Shown here: piece by piece, positions 10,649 through 18,471 of the stretch | How the letters are laid out: every line of letters begins with the position of its first letter | Numbering within the stretch: the stretch's first letter is position 1 | Source: Streptomyces cellulosae | GTDB lineage: Bacteria; Actinomycetota; Actinomycetes; Streptomycetales; Streptomycetaceae | Direction: 5' to 3' | Length of the DNA stretch: 64,000 bases | Assembly (NCBI GenBank): GCA_014655195.1 | Contig: BNBH01000031.1 | Span: 11,326-75,325, forward strand | Program-made: the position numbers and the translations under genes | The notes under the pieces: model-generated | Database searches by the model: none | What the model saw: only the letters and a program-made list of their open reading frames with translations | Told to the model about the DNA's origin: nothing

Positions 10649-12169
10649 ATGGGGGAAAAGGTCGTGGCGGGTCAGTTCGACCTGTCCGATCGCCAGCGCT
10701 ACCGCGAGAAGCTCCGCAGGTGCCTGACAGGCCTGGAGCGACTCCTGGCGGAGAAGCGGTTCGACCGCCCCAAGAACCTCATGGGGCTGGAGATCGAACT
10801 CAATCTCGCGGGCGCCGACGGCATGCCGAAAATGTTGAATGCGCAAGTCCTCGAACGCATCGCGAGCCGGGACTTCCAAACGGAACTCGCGATGTTCAAT
10901 CTCGAAGTGAACATCGCGCCCCACCGGCTGGGGGGGCGGGTTTTCGACCGGCTGGACGAGGAACTGCGCACCTCGCTCTCCTACGCCGACCGCAAGGCCC
11001 GGGAGGTGGACGCCGGCATCGTGATGATCGGCATCCTGCCGACGCTCGACCGCGACGACCTCGTGTCGTCCAACCTCTCCGACGTCGACCGCTACGCCCT
11101 GCTCAACGATCAGATCGTGGCCGCGCGCGGTGAGGACTTCACCCTCGACATCGACGGCGTGGAGCACCTCAGGTGCACCTCGAAGTCGATCGCCCCGGAG
11201 GCCGCGTGCACCTCGGTGCAGCTGCACCTCCAGGTCACGCCGGAACGTTTCCCGGACGTGTGGAACGCGGCGCAGGTCGTCGCCGCCGCGCAGATCGCGG
11301 TCGGCGCCAACTCGCCGTTCCTGTTCGGGCGCGAGCTGTGGCGCGAGTCCCGGCCGCCGCTGTTCCAGCAGTCCACCGACACCCGCCCGCCCGAGCTGCA
11401 GGCGCAGGGTGTGCGGCCGCGCACCTGGTTCGGTGAGCGCTGGGTGACCTCGGCGTTCGACCTCTTCGAGGAGAACCTGCGCTACTTCCCGGCCCTGCTG
11501 CCCATCTGCGACGAGGAGGACCCGCTCGAGGTGCTGGACCGCGGGGGCGTCCCCTCGCTCTCCGAACTCGTCCTGCACAACGGCACGGTCTACCGCTGGA
11601 ACCGCCCCGTGTACGGCATCGCCGACGGCGTGCCCCACCTGCGCGTGGAGAACCGCGTGCTGCCGGCGGGGCCCACCGTCACCGACGTGATCGCCAACGC
11701 GGCCTTCTACTACGGCGTGGTCCGCGCGCTCGCCGAGGACGCCCGCCCGGTGTGGAGCCGGCTGCCCTTCGAGGCCGCCGCCGCCAACTTCGACGCCGCC
11801 TGCAAGGACGGCATCGACGCCCGCTTCACCTGGCCCCGGCGAGGACGCCTCGGCGGCCTGGGCGAGGTGGACGCGGTCACCCTGGTGCGGGAGGAGCTGC
11901 TGCCGCTCGCCGCGGCCGGGCTGGACGCGTGGGGGATCGAGCCCGCCGACCGGGACCGGTACCTCGGGGTGATCGAGGAGCGCTGCCGGCTCCGGGTGAA
12001 CGGCGCGTCCTGGCAGGCCGCCACCTTCCACCGGGCGCTGGACGCGGGACTCGGCCGGGAGGAGGCGCTGGCGGCCACCACCCGCCGCTACCGCGACCTG
12101 ACCAAGCAGGGCGAGCCCGTCCACACCTGGCCGGTCGGGCTGCCGGACCCGGTGCCGACGACGGCCTGA
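10649..12169 (+). CDS. Glutamate-cysteine ligase family protein (GCS2 type)
   Basis: A 506-residue protein of the carboxylate-amine ligase superfamily related to glutamate-cysteine ligase (GCS2). The N-terminal acidic motif NLMGLEIELNLAG (about residues 44-56) and FNLEVNIAPHRLGG provide the metal and glutamate-binding acidic residues expected for this fold. Actinobacterial members of this length are annotated as glutamate-cysteine ligases, but the true substrates are not known to me; Streptomyces uses mycothiol, not glutathione, so another gamma-glutamyl ligase role (for example in ergothioneine or an osmolyte pathway) is possible. ATG 10649 is preceded by GAGGAGGG at 8 nt. Confidence 0.82.
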   Translation: MGEKVVAGQFDLSDRQRYREKLRRCLTGLERLLAEKRFDRPKNLMGLEIELNLAGADGMPKMLNAQVLERIASRDFQTELAMFNLEVNIAPHRLGGRVFDRLDEELRTSLSYADRKAREVDAGIVMIGILPTLDRDDLVSSNLSDVDRYALLNDQIVAARGEDFTLDIDGVEHLRCTSKSIAPEAACTSVQLHLQVTPERFPDVWNAAQVVAAAQIAVGANSPFLFGRELWRESRPPLFQQSTDTRPPELQAQGVRPRTWFGERWVTSAFDLFEENLRYFPALLPICDEEDPLEVLDRGGVPSLSELVLHNGTVYRWNRPVYGIADGVPHLRVENRVLPAGPTVTDVIANAAFYYGVVRALAEDARPVWSRLPFEAAAANFDAACKDGIDARFTWPRRGRLGGLGEVDAVTLVREELLPLAAAGLDAWGIEPADRDRYLGVIEERCRLRVNGASWQAATFHRALDAGLGREEALAATTRRYRDLTKQGEPVHTWPVGLPDPVPTTA

Positions 12170-12269
12170 CCAGGACGCAGGAGGGACGGACCGGCGCTCC
12201 GGGCCCCCGGCCCGCCGCACAGGTACTGCCTTCATACTGATCGGACCGATCGGGGATGTGGAGGCAGGT

Positions 12270-13073
12270 GTGCAGGCGGAGGCGGCGGGCCCGGGGGCCG
12301 ATGCGTATCCGGAGCGGACCCTCTCGCGGAGGACGCTGCGCGACGAGACACTGCTCGTCCTCGCGCTGTCCCTCGGCGCGAGCGGGGTGTCGGCGCTGAT
12401 CAGCTTCATCGGTTCGGTCACCCGGCCGGGCGGACTGAAGGACCAGGCGGCCACCCTCAACGCCTCGGCCGCGCCGGGACGCCCCTGGCTGGACCTCGCC
12501 TGGCAGCTGTTCGGCATCACCACCGCGCTGGTGCCGGTGGCCCTGGTCGCCCACCTGCTGCTGCGCGAGGGCTCCGGACTGCGCGCCCTCGGCTTCGACC
12601 GTACCCGCCCCTGGTCCGACCTCGGCCGCGGCGCCGCGATCGCCGCGGTCATCGGCAGCAGCGGCATCGCCTTCTACCTGGCCGTGCGCGCTCTCGGCTT
12701 CAACCTCACCGTGGTGCCGGAGGCGCTGCCCGAGGTGTGGTGGAAGTACCCCGTGCTGATCCTGTCGGCCGCGCAGAACTCGATCCTCGAAGAGGTGATC
12801 GTGGTCGGCTATCTGCTGCGCCGGCTCGACCAGCTCGGCTGGTCGCCCACCGCCTCGATGGCGGGCAGCGCGGTGCTGCGCGGGTCGTACCACCTGTACC
12901 AGGGCATCGGCGGCTTCGTCGGCAACATGGTCATGGGCGTGGTCTTCGTCCACCTGTACCGCCGCTGGGGGCGCGTCGGGCCGCTGGTGGCCGCGCACAC
13001 GCTGCTCGACGTCGGCGCGTTCGTCGGGTACGCGCTGCTGGCCGGGAAGGTGGGCTGGCTGCCGACGGCGTGA
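12270..13073 (+). CDS. CPBP family intramembrane metalloprotease
   Basis: A 267-residue polytopic membrane protein. It carries the three CPBP (type II CAAX prenyl endopeptidase-like, also called Abi) motifs: the glutamate pair in ILEEVIVVGYLLRRL, the arginine/histidine motif RGSYHLYQG and the final HTLLD. Several hydrophobic segments surround them. Family members cleave membrane substrates; in bacteria roles include bacteriocin self-immunity and protein maturation, but nothing nearby suggests a substrate. GTG 12270 has GGAGG at 5 nt; a GTG four codons earlier is also open. A strong terminator follows. Confidence 0.9.
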   Translation: MQAEAAGPGADAYPERTLSRRTLRDETLLVLALSLGASGVSALISFIGSVTRPGGLKDQAATLNASAAPGRPWLDLAWQLFGITTALVPVALVAHLLLREGSGLRALGFDRTRPWSDLGRGAAIAAVIGSSGIAFYLAVRALGFNLTVVPEALPEVWWKYPVLILSAAQNSILEEVIVVGYLLRRLDQLGWSPTASMAGSAVLRGSYHLYQGIGGFVGNMVMGVVFVHLYRRWGRVGPLVAAHTLLDVGAFVGYALLAGKVGWLPTA

Positions 13074-13078
13074 GCTGA

Positions 13079-13118
13079 GGCGAAGGGGGCGTACACCTTG
13101 ATGTACGCCCCCTTCGCC
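13079..13118. terminator. Bidirectional terminator
   Basis: Perfect 17-bp stem (GGCGAAGGGGGCGTACA and its complement) with a 6-nt loop between the convergent CPBP and PhzF genes. Confidence 0.92.
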
Positions 13119-13128
13119 ATGCCTGGGC

Positions 13129-13938
13129 TCAGACCAGCAGCTCGCCCTCGACGACCGTCACCGCGCGGCCGCCCAGCAGGGTGCGGTCGCCGCGCACCTC
13201 GGTGCTGACCAGACCGGAGCGCGGTGAGGCCTGGAGCCCCGTGAGGGCGGCGCGGCCGATCCGCTGTGACCAGTACGGGGCGAGTGCGGTGTGCGCGCTG
13301 CCGGTGACCGAGTCCTCGTCGACGCCGACGTTCGGGAAGAAGCAGCGGGAGACGAAGTCGTACGCGGACGCCGGGTCCTCGGCGCGGGCGGTGGCGATGA
13401 TGCCGCGCTCCGAGTAGGTCATCAGGGCCTTGTGGTCGGGACGCAGGGCACGCACGGTGCCCTCGTCGGCCAGCTCGACCAGCAGGTCGCCGACGTTCGG
13501 GCCGGTGTCGAACGCCGCCAGGACGGGCGCGCCGAGGGCTTCCGCGACGCCCTCGGGCACGTCGACGGCGGTGAGCGGGGCGGTGGGGAAGTCCAGGGTG
13601 ACGGTGCCGTCCTCGGCGGTCTCGGCGACCAGCACGCCGCTGCGGGTGGCGAACCGCACCGGGCCCTTGTGGGCGCCGGTGGTGTGCAGGACGTGCGCGG
13701 CGGCGAGCGTGGCGTGGCCGCACATGGCCACCTCGGTGACGGGCGTGAACCAGCGCAGCGCCCAGTCGGCCTCGCCGCCCTCGGGCAGCGGGTGGGCGAA
13801 GGCAGTCTCGGGGTGGTTGACCTCCAGGGCGACGTTCTGCAGCCAGGAGTCCTCCGGGAAGGCGTCGAGCAGCAGCACTCCGGCCGGGTTGCCGGAGAAG
13901 GGACGGTCGGAGAAGGCGTCGACGATTCGGATGCGCAT
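13129..13938 (-). CDS. PhzF family isomerase/epimerase-like protein
   Basis: A 269-residue PhzF-fold protein. It opens with RIVDAFSDRPFSGNPAGVLLL, the family signature, followed by NHPETAF with the catalytic glutamate (about residue 45), and the second-half equivalents MCGHATLAAAH and DEDSVTGSAHTALAPYW. PhzF enzymes isomerise dihydro-hydroxyanthranilate in phenazine synthesis, but most homologues outside phz clusters have unknown substrates, and no phenazine genes are present here. ATG 13938 has no ribosome binding site; TACCGT lies 6 nt upstream, so the mRNA may be leaderless. It shares the intergenic region with the divergent PadR gene. Confidence 0.9.
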   Translation of the reverse strand: MRIRIVDAFSDRPFSGNPAGVLLLDAFPEDSWLQNVALEVNHPETAFAHPLPEGGEADWALRWFTPVTEVAMCGHATLAAAHVLHTTGAHKGPVRFATRSGVLVAETAEDGTVTLDFPTAPLTAVDVPEGVAEALGAPVLAAFDTGPNVGDLLVELADEGTVRALRPDHKALMTYSERGIIATARAEDPASAYDFVSRCFFPNVGVDEDSVTGSAHTALAPYWSQRIGRAALTGLQASPRSGLVSTEVRGDRTLLGGRAVTVVEGELLV

Positions 13939-14047
13939 GACCTGACGGTAGAGGGCGGGCGGGGGGCGGGGATCGGGCCAATTCGCGGGAGGCGGCCTGG
14001 TTTCGGGGGGTGCTCGCCGGAACAGCGGCTTGTCGCGCGATCGGTTC

Positions 14048-14083
14048 CGATATATCGTTGAAGCATCGCAATAGATCAACGAT
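14048..14083. promoter_or_regulatory. Candidate PadR operator
   Basis: CGATATATCG (14048-14057) is a perfect palindrome. ATCGTTGA (14054-14061) faces TCAACGAT (14076-14083) with 14 bp between, ending 17 bp before the PadR start codon. Such AT-containing dyads are typical of PadR autoregulation; binding is inferred. Confidence 0.6.
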
Positions 14084-14100
14084 GGAATGGAGTGGTTGCG

Positions 14101-14733
14101 ATGCGTGGCTACGGTCATGAGCACGGACACGGTCATGGGCACGGCGGACCGCGCGGCGGCGGACGGGGCGACTTCGAGCGCCTGCGTGCGGCCTTCGGCC
14201 CGTTCGGTCCCGGTGGTCCCGGCGGACCCTGGGGCCCCGGCTTCGGTCACGGCGGCCCCTGGGGCGGCCGAGGGCGCGGCGGGCCCAGGGGGAGGGCGCG
14301 GCGCGGTGACGTCCGCGCGTCGATCCTGGCGCTGCTGAAGGACCGCCCGATGCACGGCTACGAGATGATCCAGGAGATCGCCGAGCGCAGCGGCGGGGCG
14401 TGGAAGCCCAGCCCCGGCTCGGTCTACCCCACCCTCCAGCTGCTGGAGGACGAGGGCCTGATCGTCAGCGAGTCCGAGGGCGGCAAGAAGCTGTTCTCCC
14501 TCACCGAGGCCGGCCGCACGGCCGCCGAGGACGGCCCCGAGGCGCCCTGGGAGGAGGCCTCGCGCGGGGTCGACTGGGAGGCGCTGAGCGAGATCCGGCA
14601 GGCCGGGTTCGGCCTGATGGAGGCCTTCGGGCAGGTCTGGAAGACGGGGAACAAGGAGCAGCGGGAGAAGGCCCTCGCGGTCATCAACGAGGCCCGTAAG
14701 AAGCTGTATCTGATTCTCGCGGACGAGCACTGA
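14101..14733 (+). CDS. PadR family transcriptional regulator
   Basis: A 210-residue regulator. The winged-helix domain starts near residue 67: RRGDVRASILALLKDRPMHGYEMIQEIAERSGGAWKPSPGSVYPTLQLLEDEGLI, diagnostic for PadR. A helical C-terminal part (MEAFGQVWKTGNKEQREKALAVINEARKKLY) gives dimerisation. The first 65 residues are unusual: a low-complexity His-Gly-Arg tract beginning MRGYGHEHGHGHGHGG. This could bind metal or nucleic acid, but similar tails occur in other streptomycete PadR proteins and may be disordered. ATG 14101 has GGAG at 8 nt. Autoregulation through the dyads just upstream is likely. Confidence 0.93.
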   Translation: MRGYGHEHGHGHGHGGPRGGGRGDFERLRAAFGPFGPGGPGGPWGPGFGHGGPWGGRGRGGPRGRARRGDVRASILALLKDRPMHGYEMIQEIAERSGGAWKPSPGSVYPTLQLLEDEGLIVSESEGGKKLFSLTEAGRTAAEDGPEAPWEEASRGVDWEALSEIRQAGFGLMEAFGQVWKTGNKEQREKALAVINEARKKLYLILADEH

Positions 14734-14920
14734 GGCGTCTGTCGCCGGCTGTGCAGAGGCTGAGGGGCGTGTGTCGTGAGGCGTGCGCCCCTTGGGCGTG
14801 CGTGCCCTGATCTCGTTCCCAGGGAGGAGATTTCGCCACGCGATGTCCACTTCCTGCGGGACGCCAAGATGCGTCCCGGCGCCGATGTGCCGGGCTCCCG
14901 GGGCTGATGAGGTGGGGGAT

Positions 14921-15460
14921 GTGCGATCCCGTATCCCCCGGCAGCAGGCCCAGTGGCCCCAGGCGCAGGCCGCCCGCGGCGCGGACGACGACGCCGGGCT
15001 CGGCGCGGAACTGGCGGAGGTCGTGGCCGGCGCCCGGCGCAGGGTCGTCCGGGGCGGCGACCGGCACATCGACACCGCCCATCTGCTGCATTCCCTCCTC
15101 GAGTCCGACCCCGAGGTGCGGGCCGCCTTCGGCGACGGGGCCACGGCGGCGCGGCTGCTCGGGTACCTGGTGCAGCGGAGCATCGGGTACGGGCTGAAGT
15201 GGCAGGGGAGCGTCGAGGACTCGGGTGGGCTGCCGGTCGTGGAGGGGGTGACCGGGTTCTCGCCGTTGGCGGCGGTGTGTGTGGCGCGGGCGCGGGAGCG
15301 GGCCGGTCGGCGGGGTGGTGGTGGCGTCCGCGTCCGGGGGACCGATTTGCTTGCCGCGCTGGTGTCCGATCCGCGGGCGCGGGCCGTTGAGGTGGTGCGG
15401 CGGGTCGGGGTGGAGCCGGGGGAGTTGGTGGGGCGGTTGGAGGGGAGTGCGGCGGGTTAG
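14921..15460 (+). CDS. Clp N-terminal-domain protein
   Basis: A 179-residue protein with two Clp-N-like repeats: AELAEVVAGARRRVVRGGDRHIDTAHLLHSLLESDPEVRAAF (from about residue 28) and FSPLAAVCVARARERAGRRG...VRGTDLLAALVSDPRARAVEVVRRVGVEPGEL. Clp-N domains in ClpA and ClpC bind adaptors or substrates; stand-alone versions are common in Streptomyces and of unknown function. There is no ATPase domain. The start is uncertain: I took GTG 14921; ATG 14842 behind AGGGAGGAG (13 nt away) would add 26 residues of poor quality. Confidence 0.78.
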   Translation: MRSRIPRQQAQWPQAQAARGADDDAGLGAELAEVVAGARRRVVRGGDRHIDTAHLLHSLLESDPEVRAAFGDGATAARLLGYLVQRSIGYGLKWQGSVEDSGGLPVVEGVTGFSPLAAVCVARARERAGRRGGGGVRVRGTDLLAALVSDPRARAVEVVRRVGVEPGELVGRLEGSAAG

Positions 15461-15541
15461 GGGGTGAGGTCTGGGGGGTTTCGCCCCCTCCGCCCCTTCC
15501 CTTCCCGTCCCTCGGGGGGCTTCGCCCCCGGACCCCCCTTT

Positions 15542-15560
15542 GCGCAGTTCCCCGCGCCCC
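15542..15560 (-). repeat. 20-bp 3' element, copy 1
   Basis: GCGCAGTTCCCCGCGCCCC, the reverse complement of the GGGGCGCGGGGAACTGCGCG element found repeatedly in this window. It lies beyond the Clp-N gene, with C- and G-rich arms around it. Confidence 0.85.
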
Positions 15561-15625
15561 GGAGGGGGTTTCCGTCAGGTGTCTTCGGGGGTGACGGTGC
15601 TGTCTCGGGGTGGCATCATGTGGCG

Positions 15626-16603
15626 GTGTTCATGACTCACCCCAAGGGCATGGGGCTCACCCTCGCGCTGGTGTCCGCCGTGGCCTTCGGCGGGTCCGGT
15701 GTCGCCGCCAAGCCGTTGATCGAGGCCGGCCTGGACCCGCTGCACGTCGTCTGGCTGCGGGTGGCGGGCGCGGCCCTCGTGATGCTGCCGCTCGCCGTGC
15801 GCCACCGCGCGCTGCTCAGGTGTCGGCCCGCGCTGCTCGCCGGGTTCGGTCTTTTCGCCGTGGCCGGTGTCCAGGCGTGCTACTTCGCCGCCATCTCCCG
15901 CATCCCCGTCGGCGTCGCGCTGCTCGTCGAGTACCTCGCGCCCGCTCTCGTCCTCGGCTGGGTGCGGTTCGTGCAGCGGCGACCGGTGACGCGTGCCGCC
16001 GCCGTCGGCGTGGTGCTCGCCGTGGGCGGCCTCGCCTGCGTCGTCGAGGTGTGGGCGGGGCTCGGCTTCGACGCCCTCGGACTCGCCCTCGCGCTCGGCG
16101 CAGCGTGCTGCCAGGTCGGCTACTTCGTCCTCTCCGACCAGGGCAGCGACAGCGAGGAGTCCCCCGACCCGCTCGGCGTCATCGCGTACGGACTGCTGAT
16201 CGGCGCAGCCGTGCTCACCGTGGTGGCGCGGCCCTGGTCCATGGACTGGTCCGTGCTCACCGGCACCGCCGCGATGGACGGCACGCCCGTCGCCGCGTTC
16301 CTGCTGCTGGGGTGGATCGTGCTCGTCGCCACGGTCGCCGCGTACGTCACCGGCGTGCTCTCGGTCCGCCGGCTCTCGCCGCAGGTGGCGGGCGTCGTCG
16401 CCTGTCTGGAGGCGGTCATCGCGACCGTCCTCGCCTGGGTGCTGCTCGGCGAGCACCTGTCGGCGCCGCAGATCGCCGGCGGCGTGGTCGTCCTCGCCGG
16501 CGCCCTCATCGCCCAGTCCTCCGCCCCCGCGAAGACCCCCGAGGAACCCGTCGCGAGCGGCGGTCCCGAACGGGAGTTGTCCGCCCCCGGAACCACCGCC
16601 TAA
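15626..16603 (+). CDS. EamA/DMT family transporter
   Basis: A 325-residue membrane protein with ten predicted hydrophobic segments in two homologous halves, the EamA (drug/metabolite transporter) layout. The first segment reads GLTLALVSAVAFGGSGVAAKPLIEAGL; the second half ends with SPQVAGVVACLEAVIATVLAWVLLGEHLSAPQIAGGVVVLAGALIAQ, where the L-L-G-E pattern is a family hallmark. Members export amino acids or other metabolites; the substrate is not predictable. GTG 15626 follows CATCAT by 6 nt with no ribosome binding site (leaderless?), and ATG 15632 is an alternative. A paralogue follows 221 bp downstream. Confidence 0.9.
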   Translation: MFMTHPKGMGLTLALVSAVAFGGSGVAAKPLIEAGLDPLHVVWLRVAGAALVMLPLAVRHRALLRCRPALLAGFGLFAVAGVQACYFAAISRIPVGVALLVEYLAPALVLGWVRFVQRRPVTRAAAVGVVLAVGGLACVVEVWAGLGFDALGLALALGAACCQVGYFVLSDQGSDSEESPDPLGVIAYGLLIGAAVLTVVARPWSMDWSVLTGTAAMDGTPVAAFLLLGWIVLVATVAAYVTGVLSVRRLSPQVAGVVACLEAVIATVLAWVLLGEHLSAPQIAGGVVVLAGALIAQSSAPAKTPEEPVASGGPERELSAPGTTA

Positions 16604-16613
16604 GGTGCTGATC

Positions 16614-16655
16614 ATGCATACGCACGCACGTGTTCTTCCGCCTCCGGCCGCCTGA
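16614..16655 (+). CDS. Putative 13-residue leader peptide upstream of exporter gene
   Basis: ATG at 16614 opens a 13-codon frame encoding MHTHARVLPPPAA, ending in TGA. AAGGTG lies 6 nt upstream. It begins 10 bp after the first EamA stop codon and 170 bp before the second EamA gene. Downstream are the perfect hairpins GCCCGGC-AGCGA-GCCGGGC (16677-16695) and GGCCCC-TGT-GGGGCC (16738-16752). Three consecutive proline codons near the end could stall ribosomes. The attenuator idea is inference; the frame may also be chance. Confidence 0.45.
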   Translation: MHTHARVLPPPAA

Positions 16656-16676
16656 GGCGGGCCCTCCGGCGCCTGC

Positions 16677-16752
16677 GCCCGGCAGCGAGCCGGGCCTCGC
16701 GGTGCTGCCCGCAGACGAGGTCCCCGGACCCCGATCCGGCCCCTGTGGGGCC
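16677..16752 (+). promoter_or_regulatory. Hairpins between leader ORF and EamA gene
   Basis: Two perfect stem-loops of 7 bp (16677-16695) and 6 bp (16738-16752) sit in the 5' region of the second EamA gene. They could form the terminator or anti-terminator part of an attenuator, or simply end the upstream EamA transcript. Confidence 0.4.
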
Positions 16753-16824
16753 TGAGCCGGGCTCCCTTCCGAACTTCCGCGCCCACGCCGACGCGTGGTG
16801 CGCGCCTCTGCGGAGAGAGAACAC

Positions 16825-17790
16825 GTGTCGAACAACGTCTCCAACCTGCCCGTCGGGCGTGGCCTGATCTACCTCGTCGTCGCCGGCGCCGCCTGGGGCA
16901 CCGCGGGCGCCGCGGCCTCGCTGGTGTACCGCACCAGCGACATGGGTCCCATCGCCCTGTCCTTCTGGCGCTGCGCCGTCGGACTCGCCGTGCTGTACGC
17001 GGCGCGCCTGCTGGTCGGGCGGCGTTCCCGGGTGGCTACCGCTCCGGCGCCGCTGGGCCGCCGGGTCGGCCGGGCGACGGCCACCGGCGTAGGACTCGCG
17101 GTGTTCCAGACCGCCTACTTCGCCGCCGTGTCGGCGACCGGACTCGCCGTCGCCACCGTCGTCACCCTCGGCGCCGGTCCTGTGCTGATCGCCGTCGGGG
17201 CCCGGCTCACCATGGGCGAGCGACTCGGACGCGGCGGGCTCGCCTCCGTCGCGGGCGCGCTCACCGGGCTCGTGGTGCTCGTCCTCGGCGGCGGGGACGC
17301 GACAGTGGACCCGCTCGGCGTCCTGCTCGCCCTGCTGTCCGCCACCGGCTACTCCGCGATGACCCTGCTCACGCGGTGGTGGGGGCGGGGCGGCGGCACC
17401 GACTCCTCCGGCGCGACCGTCGGGGCGTTCGCCGTCACCAGCGTGGTGCTGCTGCCGCTCGCGGCGGTGGAAGGGCTGGTGCCGCACACCGACGCGCCCG
17501 GTGCGCTGCTGCTTCTGCTCGCCTACGTCGCGACCGTGCCGACCGCGCTGGCCTACGGCCTCTACTTCGCGGGCGCCGCGGTCGTACGGTCGGCGACCGT
17601 TTCCGTGATCATGCTCCTCGAGCCGGTCAGCGCGGCTGTGCTGGCTGTGGCGGTGCTGGGCGAGCGGCTCACGCCGGCCACGGTGACCGGCACCCTGCTG
17701 ATGCTGGGTTCGGTGGCGGGCCTGGCGGCGGGGGAGGCCCGGGACGCGCGGGCGGCCCGCAGGGCGCCGGGGGAGACCGTGCCGGCGTGA
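16825..17790 (+). CDS. EamA/DMT family transporter
   Basis: A 321-residue exporter of the drug/metabolite superfamily with ten hydrophobic segments. The first helix reads GLIYLVVAGAAWGTAGAAASLVYR; the end of the second half reads VRSATVSVIMLLEPVSAAVLAVAVLGERLTPATVTGTLLMLGSVAGL, with the LEP and L-G-E-R-L pattern typical of the family. GTG 16825 has GGAGAGAG upstream. It is a tandem paralogue of the preceding gene but the two are clearly diverged. The 5' region contains a possible leader ORF and hairpins, so expression may be attenuated. Confidence 0.9.
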   Translation: MSNNVSNLPVGRGLIYLVVAGAAWGTAGAAASLVYRTSDMGPIALSFWRCAVGLAVLYAARLLVGRRSRVATAPAPLGRRVGRATATGVGLAVFQTAYFAAVSATGLAVATVVTLGAGPVLIAVGARLTMGERLGRGGLASVAGALTGLVVLVLGGGDATVDPLGVLLALLSATGYSAMTLLTRWWGRGGGTDSSGATVGAFAVTSVVLLPLAAVEGLVPHTDAPGALLLLLAYVATVPTALAYGLYFAGAAVVRSATVSVIMLLEPVSAAVLAVAVLGERLTPATVTGTLLMLGSVAGLAAGEARDARAARRAPGETVPA

Positions 17791-17835
17791 GGTGAGCGAG
17801 GGGCGCCCCTGCCGTCGACCGGGGCACCGGCGCGC

Positions 17836-18471
17836 TCAACCGCCCGTCGGCCCGACCCTCAAGACGTGCCCCCGGGCTGCCGCGTCCCGGGCTCGCCCCC
17901 GGTCCGCCAGGCCGACCGCGATGCGGTCGCGGACCGCCTGTGACCGCTTGCCCGCGTACTTGAACTTCGCCCGCACCTCGGTCACTTCCAGACGCAGGCC
18001 GCGGATGCCGGGCAGGAGCCTGCCGTACGGGGCCTCGCCGGCCGCGGCCTTCGCCGAGCCGCCCTCCGGCTGGAAGTGGCCGACCTGGCGGTTCAGGAGG
18101 GTCGCCTTCTCCGCCGGGCCGTCCACGACGTGGGCGCGGCAGCGGAGCTGGACCGCCGCGTACAGGCTTGTCGGTACGCCGTGTTCGGGCGGGGTACCCG
18201 GGTCCGCCTGCCAGGGGCCGGGGACGAACGCGTAGTCGTCGACCACGCTCAGCAGGACGTCCGGGGCCGCCTCGATCGCGGACCAAAGGGGGTTGGGGCG
18301 GGCCAGGTGGGTGACCGCCTCGCCGCGCTCGGCGTCGTAGGCGAAATGCAGGGGCTGGACCAACGGCGGTTCGCCGGGTGGGCCGTTGACGGCGAGCTGG
18401 CCGAAGTCGTGGGTGGTGAGCCACCGTTGCCAGGTGTCGTCGTGGGGCGCGTCCCAGGGGTGGATCAGCAT
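17836..18471 (-). CDS. PaiB-like FMN-binding protein
   Basis: A 211-residue protein of the PaiB family (FMN-binding split barrel). It opens MLIHPWDAPHDDTWQRWL, as PaiB does (the family motif is M-hydrophobic-x-P), and contains HFAYDAERGEAVTHLARPNPLW and the C-terminal RAKFKYAGKRSQAVRDRIAVGL, the last being a PaiB signature. Bacillus PaiB is described as a negative regulator of sporulation and protease genes; the biochemical role of most homologues is unknown. Its start codon overlaps the stop of the upstream PPOX gene by one base (TGATG), so the two are co-translated and likely work on a related flavin or vitamin B6 function. Confidence 0.9.
   Translation of the reverse strand: MLIHPWDAPHDDTWQRWLTTHDFGQLAVNGPPGEPPLVQPLHFAYDAERGEAVTHLARPNPLWSAIEAAPDVLLSVVDDYAFVPGPWQADPGTPPEHGVPTSLYAAVQLRCRAHVVDGPAEKATLLNRQVGHFQPEGGSAKAAAGEAPYGRLLPGIRGLRLEVTEVRAKFKYAGKRSQAVRDRIAVGLADRGRARDAAARGHVLRVGPTGG

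Noticed and set aside
13129..13938. Phenazine biosynthesis gene
   Set aside because: No other phz genes nearby; PhzF homologues are widespread outside phenazine pathways.
13939..15183. Extension of the PhzF frame upstream into and across the PadR gene
   Set aside because: The family start is at 13938 and the extension is antisense to PadR with no protein-like content.
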